Shown piece after piece: positions 7,375 to 17,100 of a stretch of DNA of 64,000 bases. Location: NCBI RefSeq assembly GCF_025837155.1, contig NZ_CP107549.1, positions 124,001 through 188,000 on the forward strand, written 5' to 3'. The position numbers and the translations under genes are program-made. The stretch comes from Pseudomonas sp. Z8(2022). Its GTDB lineage: Bacteria > Pseudomonadota > Gammaproteobacteria > Pseudomonadales > Pseudomonadaceae. Numbering within the stretch: position 1 is the stretch's first letter; each line of letters opens with the position of its first letter. The notes beneath the pieces are model-generated. The model saw only the letters and a list, made by a program, of their open reading frames with translations, did not search any database and was not told the DNA's origin.

Positions 7375-9634
7375 AGGCCATCAGTCAGCTTACCGCTTCG
7401 ATGTGGAATTGATCAGCGAGCGCCCGGATCTCGACCTGGCCAGCCTGCTGCACCAGCGTGCCTTCCTCGCCTTCAGCCCCAACGGCGACGGTATTCACGG
7501 TCTGATCCATCGCGTCGAACAGGGCGAATCCGGCAAGCGCCTGACCCGTTACCGCCTGGCCATCGTGCCGCAGCTGGCCTATCTGGCGCACCGCACCAAC
7601 CAGCGCATCTTCCAGCATCTCACCGTGCCGCAGATCGTCGCCCAGGTGCTCGAAGAGCACGGCATTCACAGCGAAAGCGGCCATGTATTGGTGTTCGGCG
7701 ACGATCAGACCGCCTTCGCCAGGCTCGGCCAGCCCACGCCCTATATCCAGGACAGCGGCATGACCGCCGATGATCCGGTGATCAAGCGCCTGGCCCTGCG
7801 CCTGGAAACCCGCACCCGCCGTACCACGCGCCGCGACTACGATTTCGAGCAGCCGCGCCTGCTGCTGGAAGCGGCCTACCAGGGCGAACAGGCCGGTGAG
7901 AACGACGGCCTGCCCGATCTGGAGGACTACGATTACCCCGGTCGCTACACCGACCGCTCGCGTGGCAAGCACCTGGCCAAACGTGCCCTGGAACGCCACC
8001 GCGCCGACTATCGTCAGCTCGACGGTCAGAGCGACCAGCCGCGCCTGGTCAGCGGCCATCTGCTGGAGATTTCCGAGCACTCGCGCAGCGACTGGAACGA
8101 CCTCTGGCTACTCACCGAAGTGCTCCACGAAGGCAAACAGCCGCAGGTGCTGGAAGAGTCGGTGCTTAATCTCCCCTCTCCCATTCATGGGAGAGGGGCC
8201 GGGGGAGAGGGTTCATCGGGCGACACCGACTTCACCCAAGGCTACCGCAACCGCTTCCTCGCCACCCCCTGGGACGTGCCCTACCGCCCAGCTCTCGCCC
8301 ATCCCAAGCCAAGAATTCTAGGCAGCCAGCGCGCCGTGGTCACTGGTCCAGCCGGCGAGGAAATCCACTGCGACGAATATGGTCGGGTGAAAGTACAGTT
8401 CTTCTGGGATCGCGAAGGCCAGGCCGACGAGAAAACCAGCTGCTGGCTACGGGTCAGCTCCAGCTGGGCCGGTGACCGCTACGGCGCCATCACCATTCCG
8501 CGCATCGGCATGGAAGTGCTGGTCACCTTCCTCGAAGGCGATCCCGATCAGCCTTTGGTAACGGGCTGCCTGTACCACGCCGAACACGTGGTGCCCTACG
8601 ACCTGCCGGCGAACAAGACCCGCAGCGTCTTCAAGACCCTCAGCAGCCCCGGCGGTGGCGGCTACAACGAACTACGCACCGAAGACCGCAAGGGCGCCGA
8701 GCAGATCTACATCCACGCCCAGCGCGACTGGGACGAGAACATCGAGCACGACCAGAAGATCCGCGTCGGCTTTGAGCGCCACGATACCGTGGAGAAGAAC
8801 AGCTACACCGAGCTGATGGCCGAGGAACACCTGACCGTCACCGCCGACCGCAAGGTCGAGGTCAAACCGCAGGATCACCTCACGGTGGGCACCGACCAGC
8901 ACATCAAACTCGGCACCGCACAACTGACCAAGGCCGGCCGCGAGATACATCTGAAGGCCGGGCAGAAAATGGTCATCGAAGCCGGCATCGAGCTGACCCT
9001 CAAGGCCGGCGGCAGCTTCATCAAACTCGACCCCGGCGGCATCACCATCTCCGGCCCGCTGGCCAGGATCAACGCTGGTGGCTCGCCAGGCAAGGGCTCG
9101 GGGCTCAAGATCAAGCCGCCGGTACTGCCGGGCGCGGCCGATAGTGACAAGGCGGGGAGTTTGTTGGAGCAGGCAGCCGGAAACTTGGCTGCCTCCCAAC
9201 CCACGAGGGAGCTAGGTAACCGATTGCGAGTACAACTCAAGCGACCATTTGAGAAGGAAGGCATAACTGGTCAGCCATACACATTGAATGTGGATGGGAT
9301 TGAATATAAAGGTACCACTGCCAAGGGCGGATACGTTGACCACCCGCTACCGGATGGAACCCAAAAAGCTACTCTGACGTTCTATCCATTCGGGCAAGAG
9401 CATCAGGCATGGACATGGGAATTAGAGATTAATAAGCAAGCTCCTGCGAACGACGTTATTGGTCGGCAATCTCGGTTGAAAAACTTGGGTTTCTACGGTG
9501 GTGCATTAGATGGAATCGATGGCCCAAAGACTCAGTATGCAACACGTTGTTTCCAACGGGCATGTCAATTAACTGATAAAGATCACATAACAGTGCCTGA
9601 ACAGGATCTTTTAATTAAGCAGCACAACGTGTAG
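7373..9634 (+). pseudogene. vgrG: Truncated and frameshifted second vgrG with peptidoglycan-binding C-terminal extension
   Basis: Homology to the intact vgrG starts at codon ~29 (EAISQ). The first ~28 codons are missing and one base is lost near 7389, so the true reading frame has no proper start; the first usable codon is a GTG at 7403 without ribosome site. An in-frame 135-nt deletion at the 7666/7667 junction removes the equivalent of 2702-2836 of copy one (45 residues of the gp27-like part). The OB-fold and beta-helix are intact. Unlike copy one, it carries a ~160-residue AT-rich extension with a PG_binding_1-like segment (NDVIGRQSRLKNLGFYGGA). Probably non-functional as a spike, but it may be a recombination reserve. 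Confidence 0.8.
8173..8198. repeat. Perfect 12-bp palindrome inside the second vgrG
   Basis: Arms CCCCTCTCCCAT and ATGGGAGAGGGG around TC, read in frame as LPSPIHGRGAGGEG. It occupies the same place as the element at 3343-3368 and is here a perfect inverted repeat. Confidence 0.75.
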
Positions 9635-9646
9635 GAAAGCAGCAGT

Positions 9647-11398
9647 ATGAAATACGGAAATTTCGATCTTCGTCGAGGTGATCATGATGGAAATTCACAG
9701 CAAAATACGCCTCCATGTTGGGGGGGCGTAGACAATCCTGCTATACAGCAAGAGGCCGCAGAAACAGGGGCTGTAGGTGATGCTGGTAGTGCCGTATCAC
9801 TCACGATTCCACAGCATGTTAGGCATCTACAAGAAGACTTGCGAACTCTCGGATTCGCTATTGTTGGCACCCCCGACGGGGGATTTGGTAAAGCGAGTGA
9901 GTGGGCGGTTAGGGAATTTCAGATATACGCCAGAATGTCTCATGTAGCACGAGTTAGAGAGAACAGAATTGGCCAGTTGTTGCTAACGTCCATAGGAGCG
10001 CCGAAATTAATAAATAATAGTGAGCTTTATTATGATAGCTCCGCTCACCTTGTCGTTCAGGCCGGGCAAGCGCCTAGTGGGGACGCTGATGAGCTGAAAT
10101 CGTATTATGTGGATTCTCTAGAGCAAGTAGTCAATGGTCATTTGTATGCTGGCCCAGTAAGTGGAGTAGTTGATTCAGGTACTAGGTCGGCTATTGAGTT
10201 CTGGTTGGAGAATAATTACAGATGTCCAGTTGTGATTGAGGCTTGGTCGGTCAACCAGTCAGGCGCGAGGACTGCTTTGTCCAACGGCGGTTCAAATCTA
10301 TGGAAGCATAATAGCTTTACAAGCAGTGCTCCGCGCATTTTTGCTCGGGATTTCACTCAATATTATATCTATCCTGCCGCTAGGCCTGCATCCCAGTATC
10401 ACGCTATAGGTTACTACGATACTAAAGGTGGCCCCAATGCGACCCCAAAGCATAGTTGGGCCCCAGAGGCGGAAATGACAGTTGAAAACATACTCGGAAC
10501 TCCAGTAAATCCACAGCAATTGAATACGGCTCCACTGTCTATATATCGTGTAATAAGAGTCGTTGCCGAGGCTGAATGCTATGGGCGGTTTGATGTAATC
10601 AATGCTTGGGATAATTCCTTAGTTTCTGCCGGCCCATGTCATTGGACAATGGGAGCTTCTAACGGTAGCGAATACGCTAGAGCAGAGTTTCCGGCATTCA
10701 TTGCATATTTGGCTGGTCGCAGTGAGACAGGTTTTAGCAAGGCATTCGGGGATTTCGGTCTTTATCCTGAGTATGAGTGGGGTAGCGAAGATATTTATTC
10801 GTCCAGCACGAAGACATATAACTCGTGGCTCAAGTTGACTAATGAGACTTATTTGCCCTCGCAATCAAGTCACGCCGAGTCTGAGTTCAGCCAGCTTTTG
10901 AAGGCAAAGACAGAGGCGGCCTACTTGAAGAGCTGGCATTGGTTCTACAGAATCAGCATGGCTGGTAGAACTATTCCTGAATATCGGCAGGCGATGTGGG
11001 AAATGGCCAAGCAGAGAATCCGGGATATTCGAGCTAGGAGTGTTAGCTTTCAAGTTGGTACAAACACAATAAATAGCACTTTAGGTGAGATTTTTACCTC
11101 TGAAAAAGCTGTTGCTATACTTCTGCGCTGGCATGTATTTAGGCCGTCTCATGTTGTAAATCCGGCTTATGATCGTGTTACTGCAGCAATTCAAGATGCG
11201 ATAGATAGCAATCCATTGATTAATTGGCAATTACAGACTTCAAATTGGGTGGACGCTCATGAGTCTGCATTGACAGAGCGTCTTCTTACTGCCGCGGTAG
11301 CTGTAAACAATACTGTGTCAACGAGTATTTTGTTCGGGGCTAACCAGCCGCAAGGGGCGGTACGTAGCGGCAGAAACACCTTCTTAATGGATGTTTAA
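9647..11398 (+). CDS. T6SS effector candidate with peptidoglycan-binding N-terminus
   Basis: A 583-aa protein, 12 nt after the broken vgrG, without signal peptide and markedly AT-richer than the vgrG genes. Residues ~55-95 (HVRHLQEDLRTLGF...KASEWAVREFQ) look like a PG_binding_1 helix bundle, related to the segment ending the vgrG extension; a second weaker repeat may lie at ~160-190. A central block, VVAEAECYGRFDVINAWDN followed by SAGPCHWTMG (~310-340), has the look of a glutamate-dependent glycan hydrolase active site (E-x-x-G-x-F-D ... N-x-x-D), but I do not recognise a named family. Cargo position and wall-binding domain suggest a peptidoglycan-attacking toxin; the activity is inferred. 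Confidence 0.65.
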   Translation: MKYGNFDLRRGDHDGNSQQNTPPCWGGVDNPAIQQEAAETGAVGDAGSAVSLTIPQHVRHLQEDLRTLGFAIVGTPDGGFGKASEWAVREFQIYARMSHVARVRENRIGQLLLTSIGAPKLINNSELYYDSSAHLVVQAGQAPSGDADELKSYYVDSLEQVVNGHLYAGPVSGVVDSGTRSAIEFWLENNYRCPVVIEAWSVNQSGARTALSNGGSNLWKHNSFTSSAPRIFARDFTQYYIYPAARPASQYHAIGYYDTKGGPNATPKHSWAPEAEMTVENILGTPVNPQQLNTAPLSIYRVIRVVAEAECYGRFDVINAWDNSLVSAGPCHWTMGASNGSEYARAEFPAFIAYLAGRSETGFSKAFGDFGLYPEYEWGSEDIYSSSTKTYNSWLKLTNETYLPSQSSHAESEFSQLLKAKTEAAYLKSWHWFYRISMAGRTIPEYRQAMWEMAKQRIRDIRARSVSFQVGTNTINSTLGEIFTSEKAVAILLRWHVFRPSHVVNPAYDRVTAAIQDAIDSNPLINWQLQTSNWVDAHESALTERLLTAAVAVNNTVSTSILFGANQPQGAVRSGRNTFLMDV

Positions 11399-11400
11399 TT

Positions 11401-11907
11401 ATGAAACTTCTAATAATTATATTGGTTCTCGCTAGCTTCACTATCAACGCGGTGGCTGGCGAAGCTGAAGCTTGCAAGGGAAACAAGGGGGTTAGGAGTT
11501 TCCTTTCCGAGTGGCATGAGAGTGGCAGTGTTACTAATATTTTGACTACTATTCAGGGCGCTGAGCTTTTAAGGGAGCGAGGACGTATTGCCTATCAAGC
11601 CGATCTTAATGGTGATGGTAATCAGGACTACATATTCGAGTCATTTGATAGTCAGGGGTCTGCTGGAGATAGGACTTTTGGGGTTTTCGTTCAATGCAAA
11701 GGATTTCTTCAATTTATAGGGGGGGATTATTTCGCAGGCGTAGAAGGGGGTGGATCGAAAAATAATGGCTACAATGATGTGATATTTTTCTCTTATCAGC
11801 GAGATAAATCGGGTGAAGTTATATATGCAGAAGGTAAGGCACTTACCAGATCGCATGTGTGGAGTTTCAATCCGAGCACTGGACGATACGAGGGTGGCAT
11901 GGACTAG
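11401..11907 (+). CDS. Secreted protein, putative immunity to the 9647-11398 effector
   Basis: A 168-aa protein with a clear signal peptide (MKLLIIILVLASFTINAVAG), starting 2 nt after the effector stop, so surely co-expressed. Residues ~65-75 hold a Ca-binding-like DLNGDGNQD loop of the kind seen in VCBS/FG-GAP repeats, followed by a Gly-rich GVEGGGSKNNGYND stretch. No family recognised. A periplasmic partner directly behind a predicted wall-targeting effector fits an immunity protein. The insertion sequence at 11908 joins precisely at its TAG stop, leaving the protein unaltered. Low GC, matching the effector. Confidence 0.6.
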   Translation: MKLLIIILVLASFTINAVAGEAEACKGNKGVRSFLSEWHESGSVTNILTTIQGAELLRERGRIAYQADLNGDGNQDYIFESFDSQGSAGDRTFGVFVQCKGFLQFIGGDYFAGVEGGGSKNNGYNDVIFFSYQRDKSGEVIYAEGKALTRSHVWSFNPSTGRYEGGMD

Positions 11908-12380
11908 GTTCTGTACGAAAAGTACTGTCGTAGGCACCGCAGCGTGCAAGCCAGCGTGACCATTGCGGCAAAACTTCTTGCCAGCTTGTCGTAGCGAGTG
12001 CCGATTCTGCGGCTCTCCTTCAGCCAGCCGAACATCCGCTCGATAATGTTGCGCTGTCGGTATTTCGGGCGGTCGAACAGCCTTGGTAGTCCCGGCTTGG
12101 GCTTGCGTTTCATGGTTCGCAGCGGAATCACAGGCTGCATCCGGTAACGGTCGCAGTACTGACGCAAGTGCTCGGCATCGTAGCCCTTGTCTGCCAACAG
12201 CCAGCGGCAGCGCTTGCGAGGTCGGCCTGGCTTGCCGGGGATACGAACCTGATCCAGGAGTGCCTGAGCATTCGAGATGTCGCTGGCCTGGCCCGGCGAC
12301 AGCAAAAAGCGCAGAGGCACGCCGTTGGCATCGCAGAGCATATGAATCTTGGTGGTCAGGCCACCTCGGCTACGTCCCAA
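11904..12380 (-). CDS. IS5-family transposase, OrfB part
   Basis: The C-terminal DDE half of the transposase (LTTKIHMLCDANG, LLADKGYDAEHLRQ, the NIIERMFGWLKESRRI block with the final catalytic Glu). The in-frame TTG at 12380 gives 158 aa, but the frame is open upstream and is best read as reached by -1 frameshifting from OrfA on the AAAAAGGGGGG run at about 12407-12417. Its stop codon lies outside the element, in the flanking CTAG. Confidence 0.85.
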   Translation of the reverse strand: MGRSRGGLTTKIHMLCDANGVPLRFLLSPGQASDISNAQALLDQVRIPGKPGRPRKRCRWLLADKGYDAEHLRQYCDRYRMQPVIPLRTMKRKPKPGLPRLFDRPKYRQRNIIERMFGWLKESRRIGTRYDKLARSFAAMVTLACTLRCLRQYFSYRT

Positions 12381-12815
12381 CGCATGGTCTACCGGCTCTT
12401 CTGGCCCCCCTTTTTCCCGGCGCCAGAAGAGGCTCGGGTTGCTCGTACCGCTGTCGAGTCGATCATCCAGGTATCCAGATCAATCAGTCCTTCCTGATTC
12501 AATCGAATCTGCAAACGCTCAAGAACTTGGTCGAACGTACCGTCATCCCGCCAGTCACGAAACCGTTGATACACCGTCGACCATGGGCCAAACCGCTCTG
12601 GCAGGTCACGCCAAGCTGCGCCTGAGCACAGGATCCAGAGGAGGCCGTTGAGCATCAGCCGGTCATCACTGCGAGGTCGCCCCATTTTCTGCTCGGGGGA
12701 AACCAGATCCGCGATCAGCTCCCAAGCTGCATCCGGGAGTTCGTAACGCTTTGCCATGCGGGCCTCCAGCCGGTCATGGCGCCGATTCTACCCGTTCGGA
12801 CTTTTCGTACAGAAC
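11908..12815. mobile_element. IS5-family (IS427-like) insertion sequence, ~908 bp
   Basis: Terminal inverted repeats GTTCTGTACGAAAAGT (11908-11923) and its complement (12800-12815) enclose two overlapping transposase frames on the minus strand. CTAG lies on both flanks (11904-11907, 12816-12819); because CTAG is palindromic the duplication may equally be TA with ends starting GGTTCTG. Element size, two-frame transposase with an A/G slippery run and TA-type target fit the IS427 group of IS5. It looks complete and potentially active. Confidence 0.88.
12389..12757 (-). CDS. IS5-family transposase, OrfA part
   Basis: 122 aa with the DUF4096-type N-terminal region (MAKRYELPDAAWELIADLVS, GRPRSDDRLMLNGLLWILCS, AAWRDLPERFGPWSTVYQRF) and the first catalytic Asp (WMIDSTAVRA). 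It terminates just after a run of five A and six G, typical of programmed -1 frameshifting to yield the full OrfAB enzyme. Confidence 0.87.
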   Translation of the reverse strand: MAKRYELPDAAWELIADLVSPEQKMGRPRSDDRLMLNGLLWILCSGAAWRDLPERFGPWSTVYQRFRDWRDDGTFDQVLERLQIRLNQEGLIDLDTWMIDSTAVRATRASSGAGKKGGQKSR

Positions 12816-12958
12816 CTAGTGCCAAGCGCAATTGTGCGCGTACTCGCCATTCATGATGCAGGCGTGCTGTCACGCAGATTCCCCGTCCATTATCTGGCTG
12901 GTGGTGTGTTCATATACAGTTCGCGGCTATCGGGCAAATTACAACTGATGTGCTTCCC
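12816..12958. other. Gene-free gap between the IS and the DUF6708-like gene
   Basis: 143 nt between two convergent modules. A small hairpin GCGCA-ATTG-TGCGC at 12826-12839 is the only structure seen; it lacks a T run. This would have been the 3' flank of the immunity gene before IS insertion. Confidence 0.4.
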
Positions 12959-14182
12959 CTACCCTCGATGAACGGCATCGAAGTCATCGGCTTTGGGAGT
13001 GGCTGTTATGCCCCTGGCTTCCTGGCTGCGGTAATAGGCTTCGATGCTTAGGCGGGGATCGATCTTTGCCTGCAGGATGCAGGGCTGCTGTTGCCATTTG
13101 TGGTCGCGATTACGGGCCATGGTCTCGGCCCTGCCACGACGCTCCCACGCACGATAGGGCATGTCACGCCAGCGACGGGGTGGGCGGCCTTGCTGTTGAT
13201 CATGGGCAGCGGTAACCGGATCCAAGTGGCGAAACTGTTCGAGTAGAGGCAGATCCGGCAGGGGCTGGGTGGCGTCCATGTAGCGCTGCAAGCTGTCCCA
13301 AAATGCCAGGGATTCTTCGAGATTCATGCCCAGCGACTGGAGCTTGCCGCCCAGTGCGACCTGGACATCACAGTAACGGTGATGCAACCAGATGGCGAAA
13401 CCGCTGTTGCCATGAGAACCTGGACGAAATTCCAGGGTGGCGTCGAACTCGTAGAGTGGCGCCGAGAAGGGTTTGCGCCAAAAGCGACCTATGGTGAGCA
13501 TGCCGGTCTGACGATTGAAACCACTGCCATCATGGGCAAAGAGACGCAAATAAAGATCCTGCAGGTAATCCCAGCCGATCAGCCCCATAAAGACGCTGAA
13601 GGCCATGGCTGCGCAGGCCAAAAACAAATTTGCTCCATGCTGGGACGTTTGGAATGTCAGTATTGATGCAGTAAGTGCAATAAAAAAGCCGATTCCTACT
13701 TGGGCCAGATAAGCTCTGGATTTTGGTGTGTCTCGCCACATAAGCCAACTACTCACACCTATCATGCATATGGAAAGAAAAACCAGTATGATTTCGGCTG
13801 TGATTTTTAATGACTCATTGCTAAAACTGGGTGTTGGAATGGTAAGCATCCAAAAAAACCACGGAGCAAATAAAATCGACCACCATTTTAAATATGGGAT
13901 CAAGATCATCCACTTGCTGGAGTTTTCGAATTTCCAGCGTTTATGGTTGATATAAAGATCGTCCTCTCCCTTGCCATCGAGGAAGTTACGCATACCGGGT
14001 TGAAGTTGTGCATCGATATCCTGCCAGGGCTCCAGATGGGCATAGTGTCCCCAGCGCAGTGGTGTGCGAGTGGGGCCGTTGCGGTTGGCATCCTGCGGCC
14101 ATTTGTGTGGCGGCTGGGCAGGGATAGCCGTGCTGCGGTAGGCGGACGGGGCGTAGTGATCAGATGGGGCAGGCGCATTCAT
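12959..14182 (-). CDS. Multi-pass membrane protein (DUF6708-like), putative immunity partner
   Basis: 407 aa with a Pro-rich N-terminus, two membrane hairpins (~92-150, WWSILFAPWFFWMLTI and AEIILVFLSICMIGVSSWLM; ~160-205, VGIGFFIALTASILTF and LFLACAAMAFSVFMGLIGW) and a soluble C-terminal half (FDATLEFRPGSHGNSGFAIWLHH). It overlaps the upstream effector candidate by ATGA. The architecture resembles T6SS-linked DUF6708 proteins. An inner-membrane partner encoded directly after a membrane-acting toxin suggests immunity, but some family members may instead assist secretion. The central part is AT-richer than the ends. Confidence 0.6.
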   Translation of the reverse strand: MNAPAPSDHYAPSAYRSTAIPAQPPHKWPQDANRNGPTRTPLRWGHYAHLEPWQDIDAQLQPGMRNFLDGKGEDDLYINHKRWKFENSSKWMILIPYLKWWSILFAPWFFWMLTIPTPSFSNESLKITAEIILVFLSICMIGVSSWLMWRDTPKSRAYLAQVGIGFFIALTASILTFQTSQHGANLFLACAAMAFSVFMGLIGWDYLQDLYLRLFAHDGSGFNRQTGMLTIGRFWRKPFSAPLYEFDATLEFRPGSHGNSGFAIWLHHRYCDVQVALGGKLQSLGMNLEESLAFWDSLQRYMDATQPLPDLPLLEQFRHLDPVTAAHDQQQGRPPRRWRDMPYRAWERRGRAETMARNRDHKWQQQPCILQAKIDPRLSIEAYYRSQEARGITATPKADDFDAVHRG

Positions 14183-17100
14183 TGGTCGGCGAAGTCTCGT
14201 TTGCTGATCAGCCAGTAAGCGGCTTCAACACGGGTTTCCAGATCGGCAGGCAAGCCTGGGGAGTAGGGCTGCCATTGACGTGGCGTGGGTTGCGGCAGGG
14301 TGATGCGGTTATAGCCGGGGAAGGGGTCGTTGGCATAGCACATGGCTTCCCCCAGGTGGAATTGAGCGCAGACCTTCAGGCCGTATTGGATGGTTTGCAG
14401 ATTACGGCGTGGATCGCGTTGGGCGATCATCTGGTGCATGGCCGGCAACACGAACAGTAGGCGGTTGTCTTTCAGCAGCACCGCTCCCAGCTTCTCCTTA
14501 TCGATCTTGATGGGGCGCTGGTTGTTCCAGCCTGAAAAATGGCTACGGGTGCGCAGGCGCTCCCAGGCAAGCAGGTTGAAATCCAGGCCATTACGAAACT
14601 GGCCGAGCAGTGGGCTGGCAATCTCCACTGCCCAATCTTCTGTGCTGAGTACGACACGCTGCTCCTGCTGGCTCACTTGTAGGCGCTGGCGGTCATCTTC
14701 GCTGGCTTGTTCTCGCCACTGCGCCATGCGTTCGATACGGACGACAGGAGCGCCCATGATACCGAGCAGTTGCTGGTAGGCCTGAAGAGGGTCATTCATT
14801 TGCTCCAGACGCTGCTGGCGACCAAACGGCCCGTGCTTGATAGCCTGCTCCAGCGGGCTGGCTGCCATCAGCACAGTGCCGACTACGCCGGCCAGCAGTA
14901 GGGTTACCCCAATACCGAGCAACCAGGGACTGGCGATAATGCCAATGGTATAGAGCGCCCATACTCCCGCGCCGCTGGCGGCCACCATATTGGCGATGGC
15001 AACTTCGTTATCGCCGTCACGAAAAGCACGGTAAGCGTCCCACGCGAATAGTGTAGCGGTGACAGCCATGGCGGCAGCGGAACCGATGCGCGATAAGTTG
15101 AGCCAATGGTTGCCCGTACGTTTCATCAGGTTTTTGGCCCAGAAACCCGAGGTGTTAAATCGTCCGCGCTCCCAGAAAACATGCCAAGGATGAGCTCCTC
15201 GTTTTGCATCCGTTAATAGTTTCAGCGCAAGATTATTGGCGGCTAAGCCAAGGTCAATGAGCGCTCCACCTGCTCCGACTCGAAATCTCCATGCTTCACT
15301 ATTAATTAACTCTTTCGTCCCAACTGTATTCGCATAAAGACTATACGCTGCACACACCGTCGCCAGTATTGGGATCGTTTTGCTATTGGCCAGCGCTTTG
15401 GCCGTATCTAGTCGTGGTGCAACGCTGCGCCACTGTCTGAAATCCTCCACCAATGGATCGTTGGCTTCGGCCACTACGACCATGACCTTGCCCAGATCCT
15501 TGCTGGCGAAGCCGAGACGCTCGGCTGCCTTGGCGCTACTGGTGGCCACCGTTCTGCCTCGATTGGTCAGATTGGCGTAGTAGTAGTTGTTTCGGGTTAG
15601 GGTGAGGCGCTCGGCCGCGGTGATACCGAAGCTGACACCGCCACCGTGTACGCCCAATACCACTTTATGCTCTAGCAGTGCCTTGCCTTGAGGTAGCAAT
15701 TCCAGGCCCTTGGCCTGGCTATGCAGGTGCTTGAGGGTCTTGAAGGTTGGCAGGAAGCTGCGGTGCAGTTCGACTTGGGTTACGTTCGGGCTTTCTGTTA
15801 TGCGCTTGATCGCTAGCATGGTGGCGGTCGCCACATGGTTGAGCACTTCGTCAGTTGCCGCTGCCATGTTCTGGGCGATATAAGCGCCGTTTAGGAAGCT
15901 GAGGGCGCTGAGGCCGAGGCGCTCGGGGCGTATTGGCTGGCCGCTGGCAAGGTGCTGCTCCAGGCGCTCCAGGGCTTTGGGAAGCTTATCGGCCTGGGGC
16001 AGCAGGTCGCGGGTCAGCGCATGGGTGGCTTGCACCAGTTGTTTGCTGAGTTTTTCCACATCTTTGGCGACCTTGGTGTCCGCCGGCTCGATGCAGCGAG
16101 GATCACAGCTCTTGGGCGAGCATGTCAGTACCTCCAGTAGCTCTACAAGTTGCACATACGGCTCCAGCAGGCGTTCGTCCTTGCTATGCACGTAGTCCTG
16201 CCAGGCAGGTTGTAGCTGTTGCGTTAGGGCGAGTAAGCGCTCTTGTTGGCGGTAGAGTTGCTCGCGGGCTTGTTCCCGCTCGTCGTGGAGGGTGGCCTTC
16301 TTGAGTGCGGCCAAATCGACATGGTCGCGGAACTCCTTGAGCGAGCCGGCAGGCGTGAGCATTTCCTGATATAGCACTTCGGCATAACGACCAAACGACT
16401 GATGGGGAACCAGGGCATTGAGTGTTTGCAGGAGCTCTGTGCATAGCTTGGTCTGAGCGACGGCATGGCGAAGGGCGAAGATTGGGTCGTGAAGCATGAT
16501 GCCGACTAGGCGTGGATAGCCACGTAGTTGATATTCGTTCAGTAGATCCTTGTTCTCAGGCAACGGCGGCAATGGCTCTGGTGCAGGTCCTTGAGTCTTG
16601 GCAGCCAATTCCTGATGGCGTTGTTGTAATTGGTTGACCAGTGAGTTGACCGGTAGCTCCGTCAGGCCAGAGGTGTAGATCAGTGGATCTTCGAGGAGCG
16701 TTTCGAAATGCAACTCGCGAGCACAGAGCCCTTTGCTGAGGCGGGTGAGTGGGATGATTGGCATGGCTTGTGTAGCTTTCCACTGCTCGGGGCCGACCAC
16801 GGCAGCCGACCATGCCGGCGCGACATTCTGGCAGCGCTGCTTGATGCGACCGCTACTGGCTTCCAGCCACTCGATGTATTCCCACGTCCAGGGCAATTCG
16901 CTGTAAGCCATTTCATACTGGTCACCTACAAAGCGCCCTTGCAACAACATTGGCAGCAGCAACAGGTATTGCTTGGCGCCGACAGGTTTACGTTCATCTG
17001 CTTCGCCCCCTGCTTTGGCGATTTTGCGCCAGTGCGGCACATCTACTTCGAATAGCTGACCCTGACCGTCACTTTCCAGCTCGCGCCATAGTTTGCCTTG

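Noticed and set aside
7309..7773. 154-codon frame over the vgrG truncation point
   Set aside because: It is the out-of-frame reading of vgrG DNA (Arg/Pro-rich product); useful only for showing the frameshift.
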